64,000 nt of DNA. Source: CAYQDB01 sp964416195 (lineage in GTDB: Bacteria; Zixibacteria; MSB-5A5; GN15; FEB-12). The DNA lies in contig CAYQDB010000004.1 in NCBI GenBank assembly GCA_964416195.1, forward strand, positions 1-64,000, read 5' to 3'. Of the stretch, positions 33,829 to 43,130 are shown piece after piece. The notes under the pieces were generated by a model, which worked only from the letters and a program-made list of their open reading frames with translations, was not told the DNA's origin and did not search any database. The translations under genes were made by a program, and so were the position numbers. The stretch's first letter is position 1. Each line of letters opens with the position of its first letter.

Positions 33829-35364
33829 ATGCACCACGAGATGATTATCATTCTCGACTTCGGATCCCAGTACACACAGTTAATTGCTCGGCGCGTCCGG
33901 GAAGTAAATGTCTTCTGTGAGATCATTCCTTGCACCGCTGATCTTAGCCTCTACTCCGATAGGAACGTGCGTGGTTACATTCTGTCAGGAGGGCCGTCGT
34001 CTCTTTCTGATACGGGGGCACCGCGCCTTAACCCTGCCTTCTTTGACCTCGGCAGGCCGATACTGGGGATCTGTTACGGAATGCAGCTTCTGGCTGAGCA
34101 ATTCGGCGGTAGGCTTGTCCCTTCCAGCAGACGCGAATATGGCCGAGCCTACTTGACTATTGTCGACGATCGGAGCCTGTTCTCCAGTATACCGAAACGT
34201 AGCCAGGTCTGGATGTCACATGGGGATTCCATCGTTGAAATGCCCGAAGGGTTCCACCTGATTGGCTCCACCGAGTCGCTTGAAGTAGCGGCCATTGCCA
34301 ACCATGAGAAAAGCATCTACGGCCTGCAATTCCACCCGGAGGTGCACCACACCGAAGAAGGGAAAAGCATCCTCCACAACTTTCTGTTTGATATCTGCGG
34401 ACTTAAAGGTGACTGGACGACAGAAGCGTTTATTGATAACGCCGTAGGAAAGATTCGGCAACAGGTGGGCGATGGTCAAGTCGTTTTAGGCGTCTCCGGC
34501 GGGGTCGATTCCACCGTAGCGGCTATGCTGCTTTCAAAGGCAGTCGGGAACAAGCTTCACACTGTTTTCGTAGACAACGGTCTGTTGCGCAAGCACGAGT
34601 TCGAAGATGTAGTCAAGATGCTCAAAACGCTCGATATAAATCTGCATCCGGTCGATGCTTCGTCCCTTTTTCTGGAACGGCTGGTTGGTGTTACTGATCC
34701 TGAAGAGAAACGTAAAATTATCGGCGGCACCTTTATTGATGTCTTTGAAAACGAGGCGGCAAAGGTTGGACAAATCGATTTCCTCGCCCAGGGAACGCTA
34801 TACCCCGATGTGATTGAGTCAGTGTCATTCAAAGGACCATCAGCGACAATTAAATCGCACCACAACGTCGGGGGGTTGAAAGGACGGATGAAGCTAAAGC
34901 TGGTGGAGCCGCTTCGGGAGCTGTTCAAGGATGAAGTCCGCTCCCTGGGACGGATGCTTGGTTTGCCGGAGACATTCATTCGCCGCCATCCCTTTCCCGG
35001 CCCTGGTCTGGCAGTGCGTATCCTTGGCGAAGTAACACAACAGCGGTGTGATCTTCTACGCGAGGTGGACGCCATCTTTATCGAAGAACTCTACCAGAAG
35101 GGCATCTACGACGATATCTGGCAGGCGTTCGCGGTGCTTTTGCCGATCAAGGCAGTGGGTGTAATGGGAGACGAGCGCACCTATGAGCATGTTGTATCCC
35201 TGCGAGCAGTGACCTCAGTTGACGGTATGACGGCAGACTGGGCGCATATCGACCATGATATCCTTGACTCAATTGCCAATAGGATCATTCGCACCGTCAA
35301 AGGTGTTAACCGGGTCGTCTACGACATCTCCTCCAAACCACCGGCAACGATTGAATGGGAGTAA
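33829..35364 (+). CDS. guaA: GMP synthase (glutamine-hydrolysing)
   Basis: About 511 residues from the ATG at 33829, preferred because AGAAGGA lies about eight bases upstream, whereas the longer frame begins inside nadB. The class I glutamine amidotransferase domain has the nucleophilic Cys in GICYGMQLL and the His/Glu of LQFHPEVHHTEEG. The ATP pyrophosphatase domain has the P-loop LGVSGGVDSTVAAML, and the C-terminal dimerisation domain carries VESVSFKGPSATIKSHHNVGG and the terminal KPPATIEWE. It converts XMP to GMP. It is the last gene of the lpx-nadB-guaA run. Confidence 0.97.
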   Translation: MHHEMIIILDFGSQYTQLIARRVREVNVFCEIIPCTADLSLYSDRNVRGYILSGGPSSLSDTGAPRLNPAFFDLGRPILGICYGMQLLAEQFGGRLVPSSRREYGRAYLTIVDDRSLFSSIPKRSQVWMSHGDSIVEMPEGFHLIGSTESLEVAAIANHEKSIYGLQFHPEVHHTEEGKSILHNFLFDICGLKGDWTTEAFIDNAVGKIRQQVGDGQVVLGVSGGVDSTVAAMLLSKAVGNKLHTVFVDNGLLRKHEFEDVVKMLKTLDINLHPVDASSLFLERLVGVTDPEEKRKIIGGTFIDVFENEAAKVGQIDFLAQGTLYPDVIESVSFKGPSATIKSHHNVGGLKGRMKLKLVEPLRELFKDEVRSLGRMLGLPETFIRRHPFPGPGLAVRILGEVTQQRCDLLREVDAIFIEELYQKGIYDDIWQAFAVLLPIKAVGVMGDERTYEHVVSLRAVTSVDGMTADWAHIDHDILDSIANRIIRTVKGVNRVVYDISSKPPATIEWE

Positions 35365-35400
35365 GCAGCAGACAAAGACTCACAGTGCTGGAAACGCGTG

Positions 35401-35566
35401 GCCGCGATCTCTGATCGCGGCGTTAGCAGATGAATGTCAAACCCCGAGTAGGCTTGACCTACGGTAGCTATGAATCGAAAAAACCGTCTACAAACAAGTT
35501 TGAGAGCTCCGCGATCGCAGATCGCGGCCACACAACCGTGGGCGGCAGATGTCCATATCTGACCCG
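35401..35566. repeat. Composite intergenic repeat downstream of guaA
   Basis: The perfect hairpin GCCGCGATC/GATCGCGGC (35401-35421) may act as the guaA terminator. GGCTTGACCTACG (35451-35463) repeats positions 44-56. CAAACAAGTTTGAGAG (35491-35506) recurs exactly at 49732-49747. An inverted GCGATC..GATCGCGGCCAC copy (35511-35532) and an inverted, diverged GGGCAGATGTGGACATCTGCC-family unit (35542-35566) follow. Several repeat families are packed into one 250-bp gap. Confidence 0.7.
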
Positions 35567-35634
35567 TCTTGGATTGAATTGGCGTACGAGGGCGTACGCC
35601 AACTGCAAAGATTTTTTTTGCTAAAGGAGGTACC

Positions 35635-36828
35635 GTGAGAAAGCACCTGATCTCTCTGTTCACCTTGCTGATTGTCATCGGCTGCGGCAAAGTCGAAAAG
35701 GACGCGGATACACATCAGGCGCTCATAGATGAGCTAAAGGTCTACATTCTTGCACATCAGCAGTCCCCTGAGGGCTACGTTATCAGCAAGTTCAAAGATC
35801 ATGACGTGGTTTTCTTAGGCGAAATGCATCGTGTTAAGCATGACCCAGAACTGGTTCAAAGACTAATACCATTGTTGCATGAAGACGGCATTTATATCCT
35901 AGCGATTGAATTCGCCCGCAGTGAGGACCAGCCATTGATAGACAGTTTATTGAGTGGCGACACGTATGATGAACAATTGGCGTGTCTGATTGCTTTCGGA
36001 GGAGGCGTACACTGGGCATATCAGGAGTATGTCGACATCTACAAGGCGGCGTGGACGTTGAACCGATCCTTACCAAAAGGTACACGCAAGTTTCGGGTAC
36101 TTGGGGTGAACTGTTCATATGATTGGAGTTTTATCGAAACTCCGGAAGACTGGAGAGTTTTTGAGATTCCGACAGGCAACAAGACCGACTCCCTGAGGGC
36201 ATTAGTCCGGCGCGGCTGCACTGAAAAGAATTGGGCGGACGTAATACTCGAGCAGGTTGACAGGAGTGAAAAGGTACTGGTCTATTCCGGTATGCATCAT
36301 GCCTTTTCAGAGTATTTGCAGCCTATTGTCAACAAAGACTATGAATTCACAGGATATAGAGAAGATCGCATGGGACGGCATGTCTATAACGCCATTGGTA
36401 AGCGAGCCATCACCATCTTCCTCCATAGTGTTTGGCTGCCACCGCGAGTATATGACGACCCGCTCGTGCGTCCCGTAGATGGTATTATCGATGAGGTAAT
36501 GGATTCCCTCGGCGAACAGTCTGCTGCGCCCGTGGGTTTTGACGTAATCGGTACACCGTTCGGACGGTTGACGCCAAAAAACGCTTATTACTGTTTCGGT
36601 TATGATCGCTTCACACTGGTTGATTATTGCGACGGTTACATCTACCAGAAGCCGTTTCGGGAATATGAGCCAGTGACATTTATCGACAGCTTTGTCACTG
36701 AAGAGAACCTTGACTATGCTCGTCGGCAAACACCGAACCCATCGTATCGCAATTTTACAGTAGAGATCTACCATAGTGTCGGCAGAGAGGAACTCGCCAA
36801 AAAACGGCGGCTATGGCATGGGATGTAG
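35635..36828 (+). CDS. EreA/ChaN-like lipoprotein
   Basis: A 397-residue predicted lipoprotein: the signal sequence ends in IVIGCGK with the lipobox cysteine at about 17. The GTG start at 35635 is well supported by AAAGGAGG seven bases upstream. The mature protein resembles the EreA/ChaN/TIKI superfamily, with VVFLGEMHRVKHDPELV near the N-terminus and YSGMHHAFSEYL near the middle supplying the paired Glu/His motifs. Members include erythromycin esterases and haem-binding ChaN; neither activity can be assigned here. The C-terminal half (about 230-397) is less conserved. It stands alone, flanked by repeats on both sides. Confidence 0.6.
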   Translation: MRKHLISLFTLLIVIGCGKVEKDADTHQALIDELKVYILAHQQSPEGYVISKFKDHDVVFLGEMHRVKHDPELVQRLIPLLHEDGIYILAIEFARSEDQPLIDSLLSGDTYDEQLACLIAFGGGVHWAYQEYVDIYKAAWTLNRSLPKGTRKFRVLGVNCSYDWSFIETPEDWRVFEIPTGNKTDSLRALVRRGCTEKNWADVILEQVDRSEKVLVYSGMHHAFSEYLQPIVNKDYEFTGYREDRMGRHVYNAIGKRAITIFLHSVWLPPRVYDDPLVRPVDGIIDEVMDSLGEQSAAPVGFDVIGTPFGRLTPKNAYYCFGYDRFTLVDYCDGYIYQKPFREYEPVTFIDSFVTEENLDYARRQTPNPSYRNFTVEIYHSVGREELAKKRRLWHGM

Positions 36829-36935
36829 GTGGCCAATGTGTACAGGGGTAATGAAGTAGGTCAGGTTCCGAATTTCGCCGAAGGCGAATGGATGAGAAGT
36901 CCGACAATTGCTAAGCAGAGATTGTTTGATAGAAA

Positions 36936-36948
36936 GGGCAGATGTGGA
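36936..36948 (+). repeat. Left half of an interrupted GGGCAGATGTGGACATCTGCC repeat
   Basis: GGGCAGATGTGGA ends in the TGGA (36945-36948) that is duplicated at 37089-37092, where the repeat resumes as TGGACATCTGCCGTCCAC. The unit is complete elsewhere (29506), so this copy was split by an insertion of exactly 140 bp. Confidence 0.8.
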
Positions 36949-37088
36949 GAGGTTGTCTCAAAAGTTGGTTCCAGTTGAATTAGGTCTACACCAAATGAGG
37001 TCGCCATTCTCTAACTCCGCGTAGCGGCGGGCTTTATGTCCGCCGTTAATCGGTGGGAGACAAGACAGTTACCTTTTGAGACAGCCCC
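36949..37088. mobile_element. 140-bp MITE-like element with 4-bp target duplication (copy 1)
   Basis: The ends form an imperfect inverted repeat: GAGGTTGTCTCAAAAG at the left and CTTTTGAGACAGCCCC at the right. TGGA flanks both sides as a direct repeat. Inside are the GTAGCGGC..CGCCG hairpin (37021-37045) and GAGACAAGACAGTT. No coding capacity, so movement would need a transposase in trans. A related element is at 43955-44118. Confidence 0.8.
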
Positions 37089-37121
37089 TGGACATCTGCC
37101 GTCCACGGAAAATCGGCATAA

Positions 37122-37970
37122 GTGAGAGTTCTGCGAGTGCTTCTCTGGGCGGTCATAGTTGTTGTAGGGGCTTTTTTTGTCTCTTGCACCGCTCTTTATT
37201 TCTTACAGACACAATTGGTTTTCCACCCCACCCGTGAATTCGCGGCATCGCCGAGTGAGCTGGGCATTCCTTTTGAAGATGTATATCTCCACGTGACACA
37301 GGAGCACTGCATACATGGCTGGTACTTCGCCTCACGCGGTCCGGACAGTGGCGAAAAGAGGCCCGTGGTTCTATTTTGCCATGGGAATGCAGGCAATATC
37401 TCACACCGGCTCGAGACTGCCGAGTTTATCCTGAGTTTGGGTGCCGACGTCCTATTGTATGATTATCGCGGCTATGGCAAGTCGGATGGTTTCCCCAGTG
37501 AAGAAAATGTCTATGCCGATGCCGAGACGTGTTACAACTGGCTGATCGAGGAAAAAAAGGCTGACCCCCAGCACATCTTCATTTTTGGCCGTTCGCTGGG
37601 GGGAGCGGTGGCGATTGAACTGGCCCGGCGGGTCAAATGTGGGGGGCTGATTGTCGAGTCCTCGTTTACTTCGGTGTCGGGAATGGCGAAAAAGATGTTT
37701 CCCTTAATCACCATTAAGCACCTGCTGAAACACAAATTCGATTCGATTGCGAAAATCGGCTCTTTAACCTGCCCGGTTCTGGTGACGCATTCGCCTGATG
37801 ATGACCTCGTCCCCTTTGAAATGGGCCGGCGGCTTTTCGCAGCCGCCAATGAGCCAAAGTGGTTTGTCGCTTTACGCGGTGGGCACAACGACCGGGGGTA
37901 TCTTGCTGACAGCACTTACATGGGGACTTTGTACGACCTGATTCACGTCCGGCTGGGTCCGTTAAGATAG
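37122..37970 (+). CDS. Membrane-anchored alpha/beta hydrolase (BEM46/ABHD-like)
   Basis: A 282-residue hydrolase with an N-terminal transmembrane helix (VLLWAVIVVVGAFFVSCTALYFL), placing the catalytic domain outside the cytoplasmic membrane or anchored to it. The oxyanion loop is FCHGNAGNISHR. The nucleophile elbow is FGRSLGGAVAIELA, the acidic residue is probably within THSPDDDLVPFE, and the catalytic His is in RGGHNDRG. This is the pattern of BEM46/YfhR-type serine hydrolases, whose substrates are unknown. The GTG start at 37122 lies only 34 bp after the inserted element, so promoter sequences may have been displaced. Confidence 0.85.
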   Translation: MRVLRVLLWAVIVVVGAFFVSCTALYFLQTQLVFHPTREFAASPSELGIPFEDVYLHVTQEHCIHGWYFASRGPDSGEKRPVVLFCHGNAGNISHRLETAEFILSLGADVLLYDYRGYGKSDGFPSEENVYADAETCYNWLIEEKKADPQHIFIFGRSLGGAVAIELARRVKCGGLIVESSFTSVSGMAKKMFPLITIKHLLKHKFDSIAKIGSLTCPVLVTHSPDDDLVPFEMGRRLFAAANEPKWFVALRGGHNDRGYLADSTYMGTLYDLIHVRLGPLR

Positions 37971-38130
37971 CGTTGCCGGTGGAGCAAGCAGTTGACCTGA
38001 CGTAACATACAAATGGCGACTTGCTGTCTTCAACTGCTCTTGTTCGACGACGCAAATCAATTGACAATACAAACCGGACTCCATATTTTTGTTCTCTTGA
38101 CGGATGTTGGAAAAGGAACAGTCCGAAACA

Positions 38131-39114
38131 ATGCTTGACATTACGAAAATGCTTGAATACATCAGTCCGGTTCATGCCGATCTGGATGAATTCAACCAAA
38201 AGCTTACCGACTATTTAAGAGGGGACTCGCCGCTAATCAGCTCCATTGCTCGGCACCTGCTGCGGACCAAAGGAAAACGCATCAGGCCTGCCTTTCTCTT
38301 TTTGTCTTCGCGGGCGGCCGACAACTTTACAGAGCACTCCGTTGATACTTCTCTTGCCATTGAGTTTATACATACCGCCACCCTCCTGCACGACGACGTC
38401 GTCGACGAATCAGAGATGCGGCGGGGACAGGAAACAGTCAATGCCCAGTGGACAAATCTTATTTCTGTTCTAATGGGAGACTACCTGCTCGCTAAAGCCT
38501 TTCGCATTATGGTGGGCACTGGTTCGCTTGAGCTGTTGAAAGCGGTTTCCCTGGCGGCCGAGCGCGTGTCAGTGGGGGAACTTCGCCAGATAGAAGAAAC
38601 TGGTAACTATGACCTCTCCGAAGAAGAATACCTTTCGATTATTGCCGATAAGACTGCCTCTCTGTTTGCCGTCTCCTGCGAGGCAGGCCCGATTTTGAAC
38701 CGGCGCACCAACAGCGAGCGGCAGCGTCTCGCTACTTTCGGGGAGAGGGTAGGCACCACCTTCCAGATTGTCGACGACCTGCTTGATTTTGTTGGAGATG
38801 CTAAGGTTACCGGCAAAGAACCTGGAAACGACGTTCTAACCGGCAAGGTAACACTTCCACTGATCTATTCCCTTAAAAAAGCTGGAAAAGCCGGCAGGGA
38901 CGAAATTATCAGCCACCTGCGCAATAACGGCGGCAGAGACTCGTTTGAATTTGTATTCGATTTTGTGAGAGAAAACGGCGGCATCGAGTACGCCTACCGT
39001 AGGGCTGACGAGTTGAGTCAGCAGGGACTGGAAACCATCGACGGCATCGGAAGCTCAGTTTACCTCGAATCTCTGACCCACATGGTGCAGTTTACCACTA
39101 CCCGCGCCTCATAA
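38131..39114 (+). CDS. Polyprenyl diphosphate synthase
   Basis: A trans-isoprenyl diphosphate synthase of about 327 residues from the ATG at 38131 (the frame is open from 38104). The first Asp-rich motif is in LLHDDVVDESEMRRG and the second in IVDDLLDFVGD. KGKRIRPAF binds the homoallylic substrate. It condenses IPP units to make a long chain such as the octaprenyl or similar tail of quinones; chain length cannot be read with certainty. No quinone biosynthesis genes are adjacent. The gene has 160 bp upstream with no other feature seen. Confidence 0.92.
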   Translation: MLDITKMLEYISPVHADLDEFNQKLTDYLRGDSPLISSIARHLLRTKGKRIRPAFLFLSSRAADNFTEHSVDTSLAIEFIHTATLLHDDVVDESEMRRGQETVNAQWTNLISVLMGDYLLAKAFRIMVGTGSLELLKAVSLAAERVSVGELRQIEETGNYDLSEEEYLSIIADKTASLFAVSCEAGPILNRRTNSERQRLATFGERVGTTFQIVDDLLDFVGDAKVTGKEPGNDVLTGKVTLPLIYSLKKAGKAGRDEIISHLRNNGGRDSFEFVFDFVRENGGIEYAYRRADELSQQGLETIDGIGSSVYLESLTHMVQFTTTRAS

Positions 39115-39250
39115 ACACACGTTGTGAGATTTTCCTCATGAAAACCACCTATCCAAACCTGTCTGGTAAGTATTTTTCTGGGCAGGCTCTACCGTTATAT
39201 GTATCTTGTTTTCCTAAACTGCCTTTGCCTGTTCGGGTATAAAACAGCAT

Positions 39251-41416
39251 ATGTTCGGCCTGAAAGATATTTCCGTTGATTTCCTGACCTCGTCGCCGGT
39301 GGTGGTATCGCTGGCGTTGCTGCTCTTAGCGGCGCTAGCCGTCTACCTCTATTTCAGGACCAACCCTCCCCTCCCTCGATATCTGAGAACAATTCTTGGC
39401 GCTCTTCGTCTGATTGCTTTGCTGACCCTGTTTGCCGTCCTTTTTGAACCGGTAGTGAGTTTCACACGCGAGTTTCAACGATCAGCGAGGGTGGCGCTGC
39501 TTCTGGATAACTCTTCCAGTATGGACATAGTTGAATCCGGCAAGTCACGTATGGTTCGACTCGATTCACTTCTATCTTCCCGTGCGTACGCCAGTCTTAG
39601 AAGGAGCGCCGAGGTTACGCCTCACTACTTCGGCGGCAACTTAGTTGATTCACGGGACAGAGTTGATCGCGAAAAGACTGCCTTGGGAGAGGCTGCTTAC
39701 CAGCTTCAGCAACAGGAATTGACTGAACCCTCCGACTACTGGATTCTGTTCAGTGACGGCAGGTGGAACTCAGGCCGGGAACCGGGAGAAGCAGTCCGTG
39801 ATGGAAAGGCGCCAATTATCGCCGTGGACATGGCCGGATATGCCGGGAGTTTTGATGTCACCTTATCTGAGATCAACTTCAATCCAGTCGTTTTTGCCGG
39901 ACAGAAGACAGAGATAGAGGCCAGGCTCACCTGGCGGGATGCCCTGAACAAAAAAATCGAAGTCGAGCTGCGCGATTCCAATAGGGTCCTGACCACCAAC
40001 AGGCTGACAGTAACCCAGGAAGTTGGGCTGGGCGAGGTCAAACTTGGGTATTTGCCAACCGAGCCGGGACAGCGCATACTGCAGGTATACATCCCGCCAA
40101 TCGAAGGTGAGGAAACAGCCGACAACAACCGGCGCTCGTTTGCGGTTAAGGTCCTCAAAAGCAAGCTATCGGTGCTGCTGTTAACCGATCATCCTGACTA
40201 CGAAGTCGGCTTTCTAAAACGATTCTTGCTGCAATCGGGCAAGTACGAAGTTGATTTGAGGGTGACCGGAGCGAAGGCTGGAAACCTGTCGGGGAGATTT
40301 CCGGCCCGCCAAAGCGAGCTGAATCGCTATGACCTGGTCATTCTGTACGATCCTAACCTTCCCCAGCTTGAAGCACGGCAGGACCTTATCAGGTCGTACC
40401 TGAACGACAGGGGCGGTGCTATATGGGTCCTGATGGGTCGACAATTTGCTCAGTGCGGCCCGGTGGAATGGTTCGACCAGCTTCTCCCCTTTTACCAGTC
40501 AAGCTCCAGCCGACTGGAATATGTACAATTCCATTCACAGCCAGCCGAAGGCAAGCTCTTTCACCCAGCAGTCCGTCTGGCGGAGAACCAGTCGGCTATT
40601 AGGGAGACGTGGTCGCATTTGCCTCCGTTCCAGTCGCTGGTTCGATGTGACGTGGTTCACAACGATGCTGCGGTTCTGGCGTTTGCTTCCCTTCCGGGCA
40701 CCGGCAAACTCCCTGTGCTGGGCTACAGGAGATTTGGACCGGGAAAGCTACTCGCAAGCGCTGCTCTTCCCTTTTGGACATGGGGGTTTGCCAACCTGGG
40801 ATTCGGCGAGGATGACAGTCACTACGGCACCTTTATCGAGGGAGTAGCCAGTTGGCTAACAGTCAAGGATGATTTCGATCCGATTCGTATCGCTTCGGAG
40901 AAGAAAGTATTTGCACGGGGAGAAACGGTGGTGTTTGACGGCTTTGCTTTTGACCTTGGTTTTCGGCCAATATCGGGCGTCACTGGTACAGTGCAACTCC
41001 TGAAGGTGGGTGGGTCGGATACGGTTGAAACTGACCTTATAGGACTCGGCGAAGGTAAATACCGAGCCCGGTTTTTCAACCTCCCTCCGGGTAATTATCA
41101 CTACAAGGGCAGCTTTGAGAAAGAAGGTCGTTTGCTAAAGCAAAACGATGGGGACCTGCTTGTTGAGGCTTTCTCTCTTGAGGAGTTTGACCAGAGTGGC
41201 GATCCCACTGTCCTTAACGCTCTGGCCAGGCTTTCGGGAGGCGATTACTTCACTTACGACCAGTTTGACAAAGCGGTTGGGTTAATTGACCTTTCGCCCG
41301 TCGAGGTGAAACAAAAAGGCGAGCTGGTGTTATGGAACAAACTATGGCTGCTGGTTATCATTGTTGGGGCTTTATCTGTTGAGTGGCTTATGCGAAAGGC
41401 GTTCCAGCTGGTTTAA
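39251..41416 (+). CDS. VWA-domain membrane protein with glutamine-amidotransferase-like region
   Basis: A 721-residue protein anchored by N-terminal helices (SPVVVSLALLLLAALAVYLYF and LGALRLIALLTLFAVLFEPVV) and one C-terminal helix (KLWLLVIIVGALSVEWLM). Between them is a von Willebrand A-like domain with the MIDAS motif LLLDNSSSMDI (about residues 83-93), then a beta-sandwich region. A class I amidotransferase-like flavodoxin segment follows (VLLLTDHPDYEVGFLKRFL, NRYDLVILYDPN), lacking an obvious catalytic Cys-His-Glu set. Similar large proteins accompany BatA/MoxR modules in FCB and planctomycete genomes, but no MoxR ATPase is here. Function unknown; probably periplasmic metal-dependent protein binding. 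Confidence 0.75.
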   Translation: MFGLKDISVDFLTSSPVVVSLALLLLAALAVYLYFRTNPPLPRYLRTILGALRLIALLTLFAVLFEPVVSFTREFQRSARVALLLDNSSSMDIVESGKSRMVRLDSLLSSRAYASLRRSAEVTPHYFGGNLVDSRDRVDREKTALGEAAYQLQQQELTEPSDYWILFSDGRWNSGREPGEAVRDGKAPIIAVDMAGYAGSFDVTLSEINFNPVVFAGQKTEIEARLTWRDALNKKIEVELRDSNRVLTTNRLTVTQEVGLGEVKLGYLPTEPGQRILQVYIPPIEGEETADNNRRSFAVKVLKSKLSVLLLTDHPDYEVGFLKRFLLQSGKYEVDLRVTGAKAGNLSGRFPARQSELNRYDLVILYDPNLPQLEARQDLIRSYLNDRGGAIWVLMGRQFAQCGPVEWFDQLLPFYQSSSSRLEYVQFHSQPAEGKLFHPAVRLAENQSAIRETWSHLPPFQSLVRCDVVHNDAAVLAFASLPGTGKLPVLGYRRFGPGKLLASAALPFWTWGFANLGFGEDDSHYGTFIEGVASWLTVKDDFDPIRIASEKKVFARGETVVFDGFAFDLGFRPISGVTGTVQLLKVGGSDTVETDLIGLGEGKYRARFFNLPPGNYHYKGSFEKEGRLLKQNDGDLLVEAFSLEEFDQSGDPTVLNALARLSGGDYFTYDQFDKAVGLIDLSPVEVKQKGELVLWNKLWLLVIIVGALSVEWLMRKAFQLV

Positions 41417-41420
41417 CCAG

Positions 41421-41783
41421 TTAGTCCAGCGGCTTGGCTACTTCCTGGTATGCCTCGGTGACTGACTTTAGATCAATTCCTTCAGCCAGGGCTATCTTTT
41501 CCTCGCACAGGTTGTCCACCAATTCCTTGATCTTCATGGCGCACTGCAGAACCTGGGTCAGGTAGCCTTTCTGAGTCTTACTCAATTGATCCGTGTCTCC
41601 CAGCAGGAACTCCCCATAGCCAATGATACCAGCCAGAGGGTTGTTGATATCATGATTGAAGGTCAGACAGTGACCAATATATGGCTTCAAAGCACGATAG
41701 ACGGCCAGCTCCTCTTTTGAAATGCCATCGCCGTCGATCTTCTCAAGTGTCACCTTATCCATGCTGTCCTTTCCTAAAGACAA
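41421..41783 (-). CDS. Orphan HisKA (DHp) domain protein without ATPase
   Basis: A 120-residue protein, or 113 from a second Met at 41762, consisting almost entirely of a histidine kinase dimerisation/phospho-acceptor domain. The H box is LTFNHDINNPLAGIIGYGEF (His at about 59) and a second helix follows (YLTQVLQCAMKIKELVDNL). No HATPase domain or receiver is fused or encoded next to it, so it cannot autophosphorylate alone. It could be a histidine phosphotransfer or docking protein for a separate kinase, or a truncated kinase. It converges with the VWA gene on the opposite strand with only a four-base gap. Confidence 0.7.
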   Translation of the reverse strand: MSLGKDSMDKVTLEKIDGDGISKEELAVYRALKPYIGHCLTFNHDINNPLAGIIGYGEFLLGDTDQLSKTQKGYLTQVLQCAMKIKELVDNLCEEKIALAEGIDLKSVTEAYQEVAKPLD

Positions 41784-41949
41784 ATCCGATTTGAACTAAC
41801 CACATACATTAGTCTGTTTATCGGCTGAAACCGGGAGTTCTGCATTGACCTCCCGGCAGATTTCGCAGCCCACGGGCGATACATATTGCTTTTTTGTCAG
41901 TAAATGGCTGCTTATATTTTGCCCAACTAACAGAGTTGGAGATACGGAC

Positions 41950-43089
41950 ATGAAAATAGCGGTGATTGGCGCTGGGTTGATGGGACGAGCAGTGCTGTTT
42001 GACCTGGCCCGCAACGAGGATGTACAGTCAGTCGGCATTTTTGATATCAACGAGAAGCTGGCCTCTGAGATTGCAGGCCAATACGGGAGTGGAAAAGCTA
42101 CAGCGGTCCGGCTTGATGCTTCTGATATCGAAACTGCAGCCCGGTTACTGACTGACTATGACACCGCTATCTCCTGTATCACCTACCGGTACAATCCGGG
42201 GCTGACTGGAGCGGCTATTGAAGCGAAGTGTCACTTCGTCGACCTCGGTGGCAACAACGATGTTGTCAGGACTCAGCTTTCCATGGACAAAGAGGCACGG
42301 GAGGCCGGGGTTACCATTGTTCCCGATTGCGGCCTGGCGCCAGGGATGGTGTCAATACTGGCAGCGGACGGCGTAAGTAAGTTTGATCGTGTAAAATCAC
42401 TTAAGATACGGGTCGGCGGTCTTCCTCAGTCACCGCGATCACCTCTGAACTACCAGATGGTCTTTTCAGCCGAAGGTTTAATCAATGAATACTGGGAGCC
42501 GTGTGTCATCCTCGAAGAAGGGCAAAAGAAGATTGTAAACCCGATGACCGGCGTGGAAAAACTGGAGTTTGACGGCATCGGGGAGCTGGAGGCGTTTTAC
42601 ACCTCCGGGGGTACTTCAACTCTTCCCGATACATATACCGGCAAGATTGATTTCCTTAACTACAAGACGATACGCTACCCAGGCCATTGCCGACTCTTCA
42701 AACCGATGCTCGAAATCGGGCTGGCCTCCCGACAACCTATGAACATTGACGGGCAGATGGTGGAGCCACGAGCAGTCCTCAAGGCGATTCTAGACAAAAA
42801 CCTCACGTTTAACAAGCCGGACCTGGTGCTGGTACGGCTGACGTTTGACGGTGAAAAAGACGGAGAGGAAAAACAGCGCATTTACGAAATTGTCGACCGC
42901 CAGGATTCAAAAACCGGGCTGACGGCAATGATGCGCACCACCGCTTTCCCTGCCGCAATTATTGCCTGGATGGCCGCCTCAGGCCAGATAGCCGAGCTAG
43001 GGTGTAAACCCCAGGAATTGGCGGTCAAACCATCCCTGTTTATCCCACAGTTGAGAAAGCGTGGGATCAATCTGGTCATCAAAGAGTGA
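41950..43089 (+). CDS. Saccharopine dehydrogenase-like oxidoreductase
   Basis: 379 residues from the ATG at 41950; the longer open frame upstream lacks family similarity. An N-terminal Rossmann fold (KIAVIGAGLMGRAVLFDLAR) is followed by the saccharopine dehydrogenase/LYS9 C-terminal domain. Marker segments are DLGGNNDVVRTQL, PDCGLAPGMVSILA and LEAFYTSGGTSTLPDTY. Bacterial relatives include L-lysine 6-dehydrogenase and carboxynorspermidine-type enzymes; which reaction applies cannot be told. No lysine catabolism genes are adjacent. A repeat fragment and a CCCACCT/AGGTGGG hairpin follow its stop. Confidence 0.8.
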   Translation: MKIAVIGAGLMGRAVLFDLARNEDVQSVGIFDINEKLASEIAGQYGSGKATAVRLDASDIETAARLLTDYDTAISCITYRYNPGLTGAAIEAKCHFVDLGGNNDVVRTQLSMDKEAREAGVTIVPDCGLAPGMVSILAADGVSKFDRVKSLKIRVGGLPQSPRSPLNYQMVFSAEGLINEYWEPCVILEEGQKKIVNPMTGVEKLEFDGIGELEAFYTSGGTSTLPDTYTGKIDFLNYKTIRYPGHCRLFKPMLEIGLASRQPMNIDGQMVEPRAVLKAILDKNLTFNKPDLVLVRLTFDGEKDGEEKQRIYEIVDRQDSKTGLTAMMRTTAFPAAIIAWMAASGQIAELGCKPQELAVKPSLFIPQLRKRGINLVIKE

Positions 43090-43130
43090 CGTTGGTACAA
43101 TGTCAGGGCAGATGTGGACTCGCCAGGTGC

